Positions 20,309 to 28,487 of a stretch of 64,000 nucleotides of DNA are shown here, one piece after another. Numbering within the stretch: the first letter of the stretch is position 1; the number at the start of each line of letters is the position of its first letter. Origin of the DNA: Streptomyces sp. P3 (GTDB lineage: Bacteria; Actinomycetota; Actinomycetes; Streptomycetales; Streptomycetaceae); the NCBI RefSeq assembly GCF_003032475.1, contig NZ_CP028369.1:4092001-4156000 (forward strand), given 5' to 3'. A program made the position numbers and the translations under genes. Under the pieces are notes generated by a model, which was not told where the DNA came from, ran no database searches, and worked only from the letters and a program-made list of their open reading frames with translations.

Positions 20309-21472
20309 ATGCGCACCCTCCTGATCACCGGCCCCGGCGGCAGCGGCCGTACGACGATCGCGGCCGCCACCGCTCACCACGCAGCCGCCGGAGGCATCCG
20401 CACCCTCGTCCTGAGCGCCGACCGCTCCGACACCCTCGGCGCGGCGCTCGGGACACGGACCGGGACGAGGCCCGTACGGGTCGCCCCCCGACTCACCGCC
20501 TGGCGTCCCGACGCGGCCGTCGGCTTCCGCGACGACCTCACCGGTTTCCAGGACCGCGCCGCCACCCTCCTCGACCTGGTCGGCGCCTCCCGGCTCGACC
20601 CCGAGGAGGTCACCCCGCTGCCCGGCGCCGAGGAGCTGGCCCTGCTGCGCGCGCTGCGGGACGCCGCCCTCGCCGAGGCCCACGACCTCCTCGTCGTCGA
20701 TCTGCCGCCCGCCCCGCAGGCCCTCGCCCTGCTGGCCCTCCCGGAGGAGCTGCGCCGCTATCTGCGCCGGCTGCTCCCGCCGGAACGCCAGGCCGCCCGC
20801 GCCCTGCGTCCCATGCTCGGCCGGCTCGCCGGAGTGCCGATGCCCGCCGAGCAGCTGTACGAGACGACCGCGCGCTGGGACCTGGAGCTGGCCGCCGTCC
20901 AGGCCGTCCTCGCCGACCGCCGTACGGCCGTCCGCCTGGTCGCCGAACCCGGTCCGGCCGGCGCCGACGCCGTCCGCGACGCCCGCCTGGGCCTCGCCCT
21001 GCGCGCCCTGCCCGTCGAGTCGCTCGTCGCCAACCGCGTGCTGCCCGAGGAAGCGGCGCACGCCGGACCGCTCACCGGGATCGCCGCCCAGCAGCACAAG
21101 GCCCTCGGCGAGTGGTCCGGCGCCGCGACCGTCGCCCACCTCGGCCACGACCCCCGGGGGGCCGAGGACCTCGACGCGCTCGCCGTGCCCGCCGTCAACC
21201 CGGCGGCCTCCCCGGCCGAGTGGCCCGTCGTCGACCGGCTCGCCCAGGACGGCGTGCTCGTCTGGCACATCCCGTTGCCCGGCGCCATACGCGAGGAACT
21301 CGACCTCGTCCGGCGCGGCGACGAACTCGTCGTCAGCGCCGGACCCTTCCGTCGCATCGTCGCGCTGCCCTCGGTGCTGCGCCGCTGCGGGGTCGACGGC
21401 GCCGCCCTGCGCGACGGCGAGCTGTGCGTGCGGTTCGCCCCGGATCCCGGGCTGTGGCCGCGCGGACAGTGA
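20309..21472 (+). CDS. ArsA/GET3-like ATPase with altered P-loop
   Basis: A 387-aa member of the anion-transporting (ArsA/GET3) ATPase family. The P-loop is GPGGSGRTTIAAATA, where the usual deviant Walker A is GKGGVGKTT: both lysines are replaced (by Pro and Arg). The switch-like DLLVVDLPPAPQAL and a C-terminal small beta domain (FRRIVALPSVLRRCGVDGAALRDGELCVRF, like the alpha-crystallin-like ArsA C-terminal domain) remain. Whether it hydrolyses ATP is therefore open. TACCGT lies 8 nt before ATG 20309. Neighbours are the SRPBCC gene and a DUF5304-type gene. Confidence 0.75.
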   Translation: MRTLLITGPGGSGRTTIAAATAHHAAAGGIRTLVLSADRSDTLGAALGTRTGTRPVRVAPRLTAWRPDAAVGFRDDLTGFQDRAATLLDLVGASRLDPEEVTPLPGAEELALLRALRDAALAEAHDLLVVDLPPAPQALALLALPEELRRYLRRLLPPERQAARALRPMLGRLAGVPMPAEQLYETTARWDLELAAVQAVLADRRTAVRLVAEPGPAGADAVRDARLGLALRALPVESLVANRVLPEEAAHAGPLTGIAAQQHKALGEWSGAATVAHLGHDPRGAEDLDALAVPAVNPAASPAEWPVVDRLAQDGVLVWHIPLPGAIREELDLVRRGDELVVSAGPFRRIVALPSVLRRCGVDGAALRDGELCVRFAPDPGLWPRGQ

Positions 21473-21553
21473 ACGGCATACCGCCGTTCGGGTAACGTCG
21501 GAGTGACGAGCCGCAGACCGGCGCCGTCCACCAGGAGTCGTCAGGAGTCCGCC

Positions 21554-22063
21554 ATGAGCGAAGAGCGCCCCACGCCCGACGCCGCAGGGCAGCCCGCCGG
21601 GACCGAGTCCGCCGACGTACCGCCCCGCGCGAGCGACGCCGACGCCTGGGCGACCGCCGCCGCCGAGGATCTGGCGGCGGAGCAGGCCCGCCGCCGCGCC
21701 GAGTACGGTCCGCCCCAGGGCTCGGCGGCCGAGGAACTGCGCAAGCTCCTCGACGCCGTCGGCGACAAGCTGTCCTCCTTCCGGTCCCCGCTGCTCACGG
21801 CGGTCGCCGGACCCGCCGCCCAGCAGGCCGTCCGTCAGGTCGTCCAGCAGGCCAAGGCCGCCGTGGAGCCCGTGATCGAGCGCAACCCGGACGTCTTCGA
21901 CCACCTCGCGGCGGCCGGCACCGAACTCCTCGCCGCCTACCGCTCCGCCGTCCAGACCCAGGAGGGCCGCTGGACGGCCGGGGCCGTCGACCCGCGGGAC
22001 GAGCCGCCCGGCCCGGGGCGCGACGACGGCACCGGTCCCGGCCAGCGCATCGACTTGGACTGA
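21554..22063 (+). CDS. Conserved streptomycete protein (DUF5304-like)
   Basis: A 169-aa protein with an acidic, Pro/Ala-rich N-terminus (residues 1-45). A helical middle follows (AAEELRKLLDAVGDKLSSFRSPLL ... AVRQVVQQAKAAVEPVIERNPDVFDHLAAAGTELLAAYRSAV). The C-terminal tail is acidic and Gly/Pro-rich. No signal peptide or membrane segment. AGGAG precedes ATG 21554. I recognise it as a conserved protein upstream of glkA without known function. Confidence 0.75.
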   Translation: MSEERPTPDAAGQPAGTESADVPPRASDADAWATAAAEDLAAEQARRRAEYGPPQGSAAEELRKLLDAVGDKLSSFRSPLLTAVAGPAAQQAVRQVVQQAKAAVEPVIERNPDVFDHLAAAGTELLAAYRSAVQTQEGRWTAGAVDPRDEPPGPGRDDGTGPGQRIDLD

Positions 22064-22088
22064 AACCCTTCGACGGCAGGGCCTCGGG

Positions 22089-22102
22089 TACGGTTGACCG
22101 TA
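22089..22102. promoter_or_regulatory. Palindrome overlapping likely glkA promoter
   Basis: TACGGT-TG-ACCGTA is an exact inverted repeat with a 2-nt centre, 28 nt upstream of the glkA start. The left half TACGGT can serve as a -10 box, so a protein bound here would block transcription. S. coelicolor glkA is described as largely constitutive in expression, so the site may be fortuitous. Confidence 0.3.
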
Positions 22103-22130
22103 GCGGGGCTCGACCGGAACTGAGGGATTC

Positions 22131-23084
22131 ATGGGACTCACCATCGGCGTCGACATCGGCGGCACGAAGATCGCGGCCGGCGTGGTCGACGAGGAAGGCA
22201 ACATCCTCTCGACCCACCAGGTGCCGACCCCGGGCACGCCCGAGGGCATCGTGGACGCCATCGCCGCCGCCGTCGACGGCGCGCGCGTGGGGCACGCCAT
22301 CGTCGGTGTGGGCATCGGCGCGGCCGGCTATGTCAACCGCCAGCGCTCGACGGTCTACTTCGCGCCCAACATCGACTGGCGCCAGGAGCCGCTGAAGGAC
22401 AAGGTCGAGGCCCGCGTGGGTCTCCCCGTCGTCGTGGAGAACGACGCCAACGCCGCCGCGTGGGGCGAGTACAAGTTCGGCGCCGGCAAGGGCCACCGCA
22501 ACGTCATCTGCATCACCCTCGGCACCGGCCTCGGCGGCGGCATCATCATCGGCAACAAGCTGCGCCGGGGTCACTTCGGCGTGGCCGCCGAGTTCGGCCA
22601 CATCCGGATGGTGCCGGACGGCCTGCTGTGCGGCTGCGGCTCGCAGGGCTGCTGGGAGCAGTACGCCTCCGGCCGTGCCCTCGTGCGCTACGCCAAGCAG
22701 CGCGCCAACGCCACCCCCGAGCGCGCCGAGGTGCTGCTCGGGCTCGGCGACGGCAGCCCCGACGGCATCGAGGGCAAGCACATCTCGATGGCCGCCCGGC
22801 AGGGCGACCCGGTAGCCGTGGACTCCTACCGCGAGCTCGCCCGCTGGGCCGGCGCCGGCCTCGCCGACCTGGCCTCGCTCTTCGACCCGTCCGCGTTCAT
22901 CGTCGGCGGCGGCCTCTCGGACGAGGGCGACCTGGTCCTCGACCCGATCCGCAAGTCGTACAAGCGCTGGCTGGTCGGCGGCAACTGGCGCCCGGTGGCC
23001 GACGTCATCGCGGCGCAGCTGGGCAACAAGGCGGGGCTGGTCGGCGCGGCGGACCTGGCGAGGGAGCCCGACCCGATCATGTAG
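22131..23084 (+). CDS. glkA: Glucokinase GlkA (ROK family)
   Basis: ATP-dependent glucose kinase of 317 aa, the length of S. coelicolor GlkA, which also mediates glucose repression. The N-terminal ATP motif is IGVDIGGTKIAAGVV. The ROK signature with the zinc-binding CGCGSQGCWEQYAS lies near residues 165-179 and is preceded by the glucose-contacting EFGHIRM. The DNA shows no helix-turn-helix region, so it is a kinase and not a ROK repressor. GAGGGA precedes ATG 22131. Confidence 0.96.
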   Translation: MGLTIGVDIGGTKIAAGVVDEEGNILSTHQVPTPGTPEGIVDAIAAAVDGARVGHAIVGVGIGAAGYVNRQRSTVYFAPNIDWRQEPLKDKVEARVGLPVVVENDANAAAWGEYKFGAGKGHRNVICITLGTGLGGGIIIGNKLRRGHFGVAAEFGHIRMVPDGLLCGCGSQGCWEQYASGRALVRYAKQRANATPERAEVLLGLGDGSPDGIEGKHISMAARQGDPVAVDSYRELARWAGAGLADLASLFDPSAFIVGGGLSDEGDLVLDPIRKSYKRWLVGGNWRPVADVIAAQLGNKAGLVGAADLAREPDPIM

Positions 23085-23107
23085 TCGTATCGCGTGTCCG
23101 CGCCCAC

Positions 23108-23139
23108 ACGGGGGCTGTTCGTGGCCCCCGTTCCCTTTT
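23108..23139 (+). terminator. Hairpin after glkA
   Basis: ACGGGGGC (23108-23115) and GCCCCCGT (23124-23131) are exact reverse complements around an 8-nt loop, followed by TCCCTTTT. This is a typical intrinsic terminator 23 nt after the glkA stop. Confidence 0.8.
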
Positions 23140-23176
23140 CCGGACGTACGGGACGAGGCGGCGTATCTTGACCACC

Positions 23177-23929
23177 ATGCCGACGTCGCCGCTTCCCAAC
23201 TCCCGCACCGAGCCGGACGGTTCGGTCGTCATCCGGGTCCTCAGCTACAACGTCCGCTCCCTGAGGGACGACACCGACGCCCTCGCCCGGGTCATCACGG
23301 CCTGCGCCCCCGACCTGGTACTCGTCCAGGAAGCACCGCTCTTCTTCCGCTGGCGCAAGAAACTCGCCCGTCTCGCGGCCGCCTCCGGTCAGGTGATCCT
23401 CACCGGTGGCGGCACGGCGGCCGGCCCCGCCGTCCTGTGCTCACTGCGGGCGACCGTCGAACGCACCGAGGACGTGCTGCTGCCGCTCACCCCAGGCCAG
23501 TTCCGCCGGGGCCTCGCGACGGCCGTGGTCCGCTTCGCGGGCGCGCGGCTGGGCGTCGTCAGCTGCCATCTCGGGCTGACGGCGGCCGAGCGCCGTGAAC
23601 ACGGCGGCCTGCTCCTCGACCGGCTGGCCGGCCTGGGCGTGGAGCACGCGATCGTGGGAGGCGACATCAACGAACGGCCCGACGGCGCCACGTTCGGCCG
23701 ACTGGCCGCGGCGCTCCAGGACTGCCGTACCGCGGCCCCCTGGGGCACCGGACACACCTTCCCGGCCACCGGCCCGGACCGCCGCATCGACGCGATCTTC
23801 GCGACGAAGGCCGTGGAGGTGCTGGGCTGCGGGGTGCCGGTCGGACTGCCGGGCGTCACCGAGGCCGACCTGCGCGCGGCCACCGATCACCTGCCGGTGC
23901 TGGCCGCGCTCCGCGTGCCCGCGGTCTGA
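23177..23929 (+). CDS. Endonuclease/exonuclease/phosphatase family protein
   Basis: A 250-aa EEP-fold enzyme: VLSYNVRSLRD near the N-terminus (metal-site Asn), LVLVQEAPLF (catalytic Glu), VVSCHLGL, IVGGDINERPDG (Asp/Asn) and TDHLPVLAAL (catalytic Asp-His) at the end. Members cut DNA, RNA, phosphoinositides or sphingomyelin; no export signal is seen, so an intracellular phosphodiesterase role is likeliest. TATCTT lies 7 nt before ATG 23177, another leaderless-type start. Confidence 0.88.
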   Translation: MPTSPLPNSRTEPDGSVVIRVLSYNVRSLRDDTDALARVITACAPDLVLVQEAPLFFRWRKKLARLAAASGQVILTGGGTAAGPAVLCSLRATVERTEDVLLPLTPGQFRRGLATAVVRFAGARLGVVSCHLGLTAAERREHGGLLLDRLAGLGVEHAIVGGDINERPDGATFGRLAAALQDCRTAAPWGTGHTFPATGPDRRIDAIFATKAVEVLGCGVPVGLPGVTEADLRAATDHLPVLAALRVPAV

Positions 23930-24012
23930 CCTTCGGGAAGGAGGCGTCCCGAGGGCGGCCGCGGACCACCTGCCGGGCCTCGCCGCCCATCCCCGCGCGT
24001 CCCGCGGCCCGT

Positions 24013-24036
24013 GACCGACGGCCGGACCGACGGCCG
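24013..24036. repeat. 12-bp perfect tandem duplication between convergent genes
   Basis: GACCGACGGCCG occurs twice in direct succession (24013-24024, 24025-24036). An imperfect inverted repeat follows (CCGCGGGTCG near 24034 and CGACCGCGG near 24060). The region lies between the convergent EEP and membrane-protein genes and may serve as a terminator for both strands. Confidence 0.5.
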
Positions 24037-24069
24037 CGGGTCGGACTGCTGCAGGTCGGACGACCGCGG

Positions 24070-24708
24070 TCAGACGACCGCTCCCCGACCTGGATCGCCC
24101 TCGTCCTCGTCGTCCGTGCGCATCCGCGCGACCAGCGTGGCGAAGCCGCCGAGGAAGCCGCCGATGGCGACGGTCGTCAGCCACCACGTCATCTCCCAGC
24201 CCAGCAGCACCGCGAGCAGCAGCAGCACCGGACCGCCGAGCACGCCGAGCCAGGCGAACCTGGCCGTGGTGTCGGCGGTGGGCAGCGGAGGCGGCTCCGG
24301 CGGGACGAAGTGGCCCTCGTCGTCCTCGTCGAAGTCCTCCTCGGCCGGTTCGGGCGTCGTGTAGTCGCGCGGGCCGACGCCGGGCGCGAAGGCGACCGAA
24401 CTGCCCAGCGGCTTGGCCGGTTTCTTCTCGTCGCCGGATTCCTTCGCGGGCTCCGCGCCGGTGTCCGCCCCGGCCTCCTCGTCGTTCGTCCCGACCTCGG
24501 GGAGCGCAAGGTCCTCGATCGACTTGAACGGCTTCGCACCCGGCGGGTCCGGGGGCTCGTCGCCGTACCCCGCGACGATCGCCGCCCACGCGGCCGCCTC
24601 GTCGAAGGGCACGCTCTGCTCCTCCGGCTCGCGCCCCTCCCGGGCGTCCCGGCCGTCCCGCTCGTCCCGGTTCTCCCGGTCCTCGCGGTCGGAGTCGTGC
24701 TCAGCCAC
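24070..24708 (-). CDS. Acidic conserved protein with two C-terminal membrane helices
   Basis: A 212-aa protein, function unknown. The N-terminal 30 residues are an Asp/Glu/Arg repeat (EDRENRDERDGRDAREGRE), followed by an acidic Pro-rich stretch with VPFDEAAAWAAIVAGYGDEPPDPPGAKPFKS. Two hydrophobic helices (WLGVLGGPVLLLLAVLLGW and WLTTVAIGGFLGGFATLVA) occupy residues ~150-195 and a short acidic tail ends it. The long charged N-terminus would lie in the cytoplasm. Its start overlaps the esterase gene by 8 nt, so the two form an operon. Confidence 0.8.
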   Translation of the reverse strand: MAEHDSDREDRENRDERDGRDAREGREPEEQSVPFDEAAAWAAIVAGYGDEPPDPPGAKPFKSIEDLALPEVGTNDEEAGADTGAEPAKESGDEKKPAKPLGSSVAFAPGVGPRDYTTPEPAEEDFDEDDEGHFVPPEPPPLPTADTTARFAWLGVLGGPVLLLLAVLLGWEMTWWLTTVAIGGFLGGFATLVARMRTDDEDEGDPGRGAVV

Positions 24709-25480
24709 CTACGGCCGTCCCTTCCTTGCCGACACTGGGCGCGACCCGGCCGATGAACGCGTAGCTCTCCTCGAAGATCCGGTCCGCATCGTGGTCCAAC
24801 GTTGCCACGTGGTAGCTCTGTTCCAGCAGGATCTCGGTCACGTCCGTCGACGACACCCGGCTGAGGACCCGCGCCGAGTCGGCCGGCGGCACCACATGGT
24901 CCTGCGCGCTGTGCAACAGCAGCAGCGGCTGGGTGACCTGCGGCAGCTCGCCGTCGACCAGGCGCAGGAAGGCGCGCAGGGAGTGCGCCGAGTGCAGCGG
25001 CACCCGGTCGTACCCGCTCTCCGCGACGCCCCCCTTCGCGATGTCGCTGGCGATCCCCTTGGTCGTGCGGACGAGGTGACGGGCCACCGGGAGGGCGTAC
25101 GCGGACAGACCGTGCACCTTGTTCGCCGGGTTGACGACGACGACGCCGGCCACCCCCTCACCGTGCTTCGCGGCCAGCCGCAGGGCCAGCGCGCCGCCCA
25201 TGGACAGGCCTGCCACGAACACCACCGCGCAGCGCCGGCGCAGGGCGTGCAGCTCGCGGTCCACCTCCGCGTACCAGTCCTGCCAGCCGGTCAGCGCCAT
25301 GTCCTCCCAGCGCGTGCCATGGCCCGGCAGGAGCGGCAGTGAGACCGTCAGGCCCTGTTCGGCCAGGTACCGCGCCCACGGGCGCAGCGACTGCGGGGAA
25401 CCGGTGAAGCCGTGACAGAGGAGCACTCCGACCTCCCCGCCCTCATGGCGGTACGGCTCGGCTCCAGGAAGGACCGGCAC
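24701..25480 (-). CDS. Alpha/beta hydrolase (carboxylesterase/monoglyceride lipase-like)
   Basis: A 259-aa alpha/beta hydrolase with CHGFTGSPQSLRPWA (oxyanion loop), nucleophile serine in GLSMGGALAL, acid in LLHSAQDHVVPP and His in LLEQSYHVATLDHD. This is the arrangement of Est30/monoacylglycerol lipase proteins. No signal peptide. GTG 25480 is preceded by AGGAG. It is divergent from the acyltransferase gene at 25625, suggesting a shared lipid context. Substrate not determined. Confidence 0.9.
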   Translation of the reverse strand: MPVLPGAEPYRHEGGEVGVLLCHGFTGSPQSLRPWARYLAEQGLTVSLPLLPGHGTRWEDMALTGWQDWYAEVDRELHALRRRCAVVFVAGLSMGGALALRLAAKHGEGVAGVVVVNPANKVHGLSAYALPVARHLVRTTKGIASDIAKGGVAESGYDRVPLHSAHSLRAFLRLVDGELPQVTQPLLLLHSAQDHVVPPADSARVLSRVSSTDVTEILLEQSYHVATLDHDADRIFEESYAFIGRVAPSVGKEGTAVGG

Positions 25481-25624
25481 CTTCGGTCTCCTGTCTTCGT
25501 CTGTTCTTCATGGGAGGGACGTGTGCTTCACCGTACGCGACCCCACTGACACCGACCAGGGCCGTCGGAGCCATTGCCGCCGCCCCGGGTTAAGGTCTGT
25601 GCGACACAAACAGGAGGCAGTCGG

Positions 25625-26473
25625 TTGTTGTACGGCGCGATGAAGGTCGCTATCGGGGGACCCCTGCGGGTCGCCTTCAGGCCCTGGGTGGAGGGACTGG
25701 AGAACATCCCCGCCGAGGGCGCGGCGATCCTGGCGAGCAACCACCTGTCGTTCTCCGACTCGTTCTTCCTGCCCGCGGTGCTCGACCGCAAGGTCACCTT
25801 CATCGCGAAGGCCGAGTACTTCACGACGCCCGGCGTGAAGGGCCGGCTGACGGCGGCCTTCTTCAAGGGCGTCGGCCAGCTCCCGGTGGACCGCTCCGGC
25901 GGGCGCGGAGCCGGCGAGGCCGCGATCCGCAGCGGCGTCGAGGTGCTGGAGCGCGGAGAGCTCTTCGGGATCTATCCCGAGGGCACCCGCTCGCCCGACG
26001 GTCGCCTCTACCGCGGCAAACCGGGCGGCCTCGCGCGCGTGGCGCTGGCCACGGGCGCGCCAGTGATCCCCGTCGCCATGATCGACACCGAGAAGATCCA
26101 GCCGCCCGGGAAGGTCCTCCCGAAGATCATGCGGCCCGGCATCCGCATCGGCGAGCCGCTGGACTTCAGCCGTTACCAGGGTATGGAGCACGACCGGTTC
26201 GTGCTGCGCGCCGTGACCGACGAGGTCATGTACGAGATCATGAAGCTCTCCGGCCAGGAGTACGTCGACATGTACGCGACCGCCGCCAAGCGGCAGATCG
26301 CGGAGGCGGCGAAGGCCGACAAGGAAGCCGAGAAGGCCGCCAGGGCGGCGCTCGCGCAGGCCGAGAAGGACCAGGCCGAGAAGGACCGGGCGAAGAAGGA
26401 CGCGGAGCAGCGGGCCGAAGAGCAGCAGGCCGCGGAGCAGCGGGACACGGAGCGGCGGGACACGGAGCAGTAG
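25625..26473 (+). CDS. PlsC-type 1-acyl-glycerol-3-phosphate acyltransferase
   Basis: Phospholipid acyltransferase of 282 aa with the HX4D motif (SNHLSFSD), FKGVGQLPVDRSGG, and the glycerol-3-phosphate-binding IYPEGTRSPDGRLYRGKPG. Likely membrane-associated through its N-terminal segment. TTG 25625 is chosen because GGAGG ends 7 nt before it; a second TTG at 25628 and ATG 25640 are alternatives. Unusual is the C-terminal tail of about 50 residues made of KDQAEKDRAKKDAEQRAEE-type repeats, a charged single helix absent from standard PlsC. Confidence 0.9.
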   Translation: MLYGAMKVAIGGPLRVAFRPWVEGLENIPAEGAAILASNHLSFSDSFFLPAVLDRKVTFIAKAEYFTTPGVKGRLTAAFFKGVGQLPVDRSGGRGAGEAAIRSGVEVLERGELFGIYPEGTRSPDGRLYRGKPGGLARVALATGAPVIPVAMIDTEKIQPPGKVLPKIMRPGIRIGEPLDFSRYQGMEHDRFVLRAVTDEVMYEIMKLSGQEYVDMYATAAKRQIAEAAKADKEAEKAARAALAQAEKDQAEKDRAKKDAEQRAEEQQAAEQRDTERRDTEQ

Positions 26474-26514
26474 GGCGGGGAGCCGTAGCCGGCGGCCCGG
26501 GGGCGGGGGGACGG

Positions 26515-27741
26515 ATGGCCAGACGCGAGAGAGTCATGAAGATGTCGGTCGAGCTGCCGCTGTGGCGTGCGCTCGCCGGATACCGGGTGCTCACCATGCT
26601 CTACGCGGTGGGGTTCTTCGCCACCGCCTACGACGGGTTCGCCCGGCCCTGGGTCGCGGTCGCCTACTACGGCGTCCTGTTCGTCTGGACCGTCGCCACC
26701 CTGCCCCAGGTCGCGAGTGCCGCGAGCTGCACCAAGCGCTTCCTCGCCGCCGACCTCACCGTCGCGCTCACCGGCATCATGCTCACGACCGTCGCGGACA
26801 GCCACGAGCACATCCAGTCGGGCGGCCCGACGCTGCCGTCGATCTGGACGGCGGGCTCCGTGCTGGCGTTCGCCATCAAGGGCGGCTGGCGCTGGGCGGC
26901 GTTCGCCTCCACGGCCGTCGCGGTGACCAATCTGGTCGAGCGCGGCACCCCGGCCCGCGACACGATCCACAACGTCGTCCTCGTCTGGGTCGCCTCCATC
27001 GCCATCGGCTACGTCGTCGAGGTCGCCCGCGCCTCCGAGCGCACCCTTGCCCGGGCCCTGGAGATCGAGGCGGCGACCCGGGAACGGGAGCGGCTCGCCC
27101 GCGACATCCACGACGGCGTGTTGCAGGTGCTCGCCATGGTGCAGCGGCGCGGTGCGGTCATCGGCGGGGAGGCGGCCGAGCTGGGCCGGCTGGCCGGGGA
27201 GCAGGAGGTGGCGCTGCGCATGCTGGTCTCCGGCGGCCTCGTGCCGGTCTCCCGGGTCTCGCGGGACGCGGCGGACGGCGCCGTCGTCTACGCGGTGGAC
27301 GAGCCGGCGGAACTGCCCTCGGTCGTCGACCTGCGCGCGCTGCTCGCCCCCTTCGCGGGCGCCCGCGTGAACCTCGCCGACCCCGGCGCCGCGGTGCCGC
27401 TGCCGGCGGCCGCCGCACAGGAACTGGCCGCCGCGGTCGGAGCCGCCCTGGACAACGTGCGCGGACACGCGGGCGAGGACGCCCGGGCCTGGATCCTCGT
27501 CGAGGACGAGCCGGACAGGGTCGTCGTCACGGTGCGGGACGACGGGCCGGGCATCCCGGAGGGCCGGCTCGCGCAGGCCGAGGGCGAAGGAAGACTCGGG
27601 GTCGCGCAGTCGATCCGGGGCCGGCTGCGGGACCTCGGCGGCAGCGCCGAGCTGATCTCGACGCCGGGACAGGGCACGGAGGTCGAACTGACGGTGCCGA
27701 AGGAGAAGAACGTGCGGCGGGGGAAGGCGGGACGGCGATGA
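26515..27741 (+). CDS. macS: Sensor histidine kinase MacS-type
   Basis: A 408-aa sensor kinase with four or five N-terminal transmembrane helices (residues ~20-170) and little extracellular sequence. The phosphoacceptor His199 sits in ERLARDIHDGVLQ, the HisKA_3/NarL-partner type. The ATPase lobe has LDNVRGHAG (N box) and VRDDGPGIP (G1). Position beside macR and just before pfkA matches S. coelicolor SCO2121, reported with MacR to affect actinorhodin production and morphology; the symbol rests on that synteny. It overlaps macR by 4 nt (ATGA). Confidence 0.88.
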   Translation: MARRERVMKMSVELPLWRALAGYRVLTMLYAVGFFATAYDGFARPWVAVAYYGVLFVWTVATLPQVASAASCTKRFLAADLTVALTGIMLTTVADSHEHIQSGGPTLPSIWTAGSVLAFAIKGGWRWAAFASTAVAVTNLVERGTPARDTIHNVVLVWVASIAIGYVVEVARASERTLARALEIEAATRERERLARDIHDGVLQVLAMVQRRGAVIGGEAAELGRLAGEQEVALRMLVSGGLVPVSRVSRDAADGAVVYAVDEPAELPSVVDLRALLAPFAGARVNLADPGAAVPLPAAAAQELAAAVGAALDNVRGHAGEDARAWILVEDEPDRVVVTVRDDGPGIPEGRLAQAEGEGRLGVAQSIRGRLRDLGGSAELISTPGQGTEVELTVPKEKNVRRGKAGRR

Positions 27742-28433
27742 GCCAGGAACACGGTGGAGCGGGGACCGGCGGTCCGATCAGGGTGATGGTGGTCGACGAC
27801 CACCCCATGTGGCGCGACGCGGTCGCCCGCGACCTGGCCGAGTCGGGACTGGACGTGGTCGCCACCGCCGGCGACGGCGAGCAGGCCGTGCGCCGAGCCA
27901 AGGCCGTCACGCCCGACGTGCTCGTGCTGGACCTGAACCTGCCGGCCAAGCCGGGCGTCCAGGTGTGCAAGGAGGTCGTCGCCGCGAATCCCGCGCTGCG
28001 GGTCCTGGTGCTGTCGGCGAGCGGCGAGCACGCCGACGTGCTGGAGGCGGTGAAGTCCGGCGCGACCGGTTACCTGCTGAAGTCGGCGTCCACCGAGGAA
28101 CTGCTGGACGCCGTACGGCGCACCGCGGCCGGCGACCCGGTGTTCACTCCGGGGCTGGCCGGCCTGGTCCTCGGCGAGTACCGCCGGCTCGCCTCCGACC
28201 CCGGATCCGCCGCCGGCAGCGACGAGCCGGACGCGCCCCGGCTCACCGACCGCGAGACCGAGGTGCTCCGGCTCGTCGCCAAGGGCCTGAGCTACAAGCA
28301 GATCGCCGAACGCCTGGTGATCTCGCACCGCACGGTCCAGAACCACGTCCAGAACACCCTGGGCAAGCTCCAGCTGCACAACCGGGTGGAGCTGGTCCGG
28401 TACGCGATCGAGCGCGGCCTCGACGACGAGTGA
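27738..28433 (+). CDS. macR: NarL/FixJ response regulator MacR-type
   Basis: A 231-aa response regulator. The receiver domain has VVDDHPMWRDA, phosphoacceptor Asp65 in VLVLDLNLP and Lys in YLLKSAS. A linker of about 25 residues leads to a LuxR-type helix-turn-helix (LTDRETEVLRLVAKGLSYKQIAERLVISHRTVQNHVQN). It is translationally coupled to the kinase gene. In S. coelicolor the orthologue (SCO2120) is described as regulating membrane and wall-related genes. Confidence 0.9.
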   Translation: MSQEHGGAGTGGPIRVMVVDDHPMWRDAVARDLAESGLDVVATAGDGEQAVRRAKAVTPDVLVLDLNLPAKPGVQVCKEVVAANPALRVLVLSASGEHADVLEAVKSGATGYLLKSASTEELLDAVRRTAAGDPVFTPGLAGLVLGEYRRLASDPGSAAGSDEPDAPRLTDRETEVLRLVAKGLSYKQIAERLVISHRTVQNHVQNTLGKLQLHNRVELVRYAIERGLDDE

Positions 28434-28487
28434 CCCGCGCGCGACACTGACTCTTCGTCAGGCAACTGCGGCGAAGGGACACGTTCC

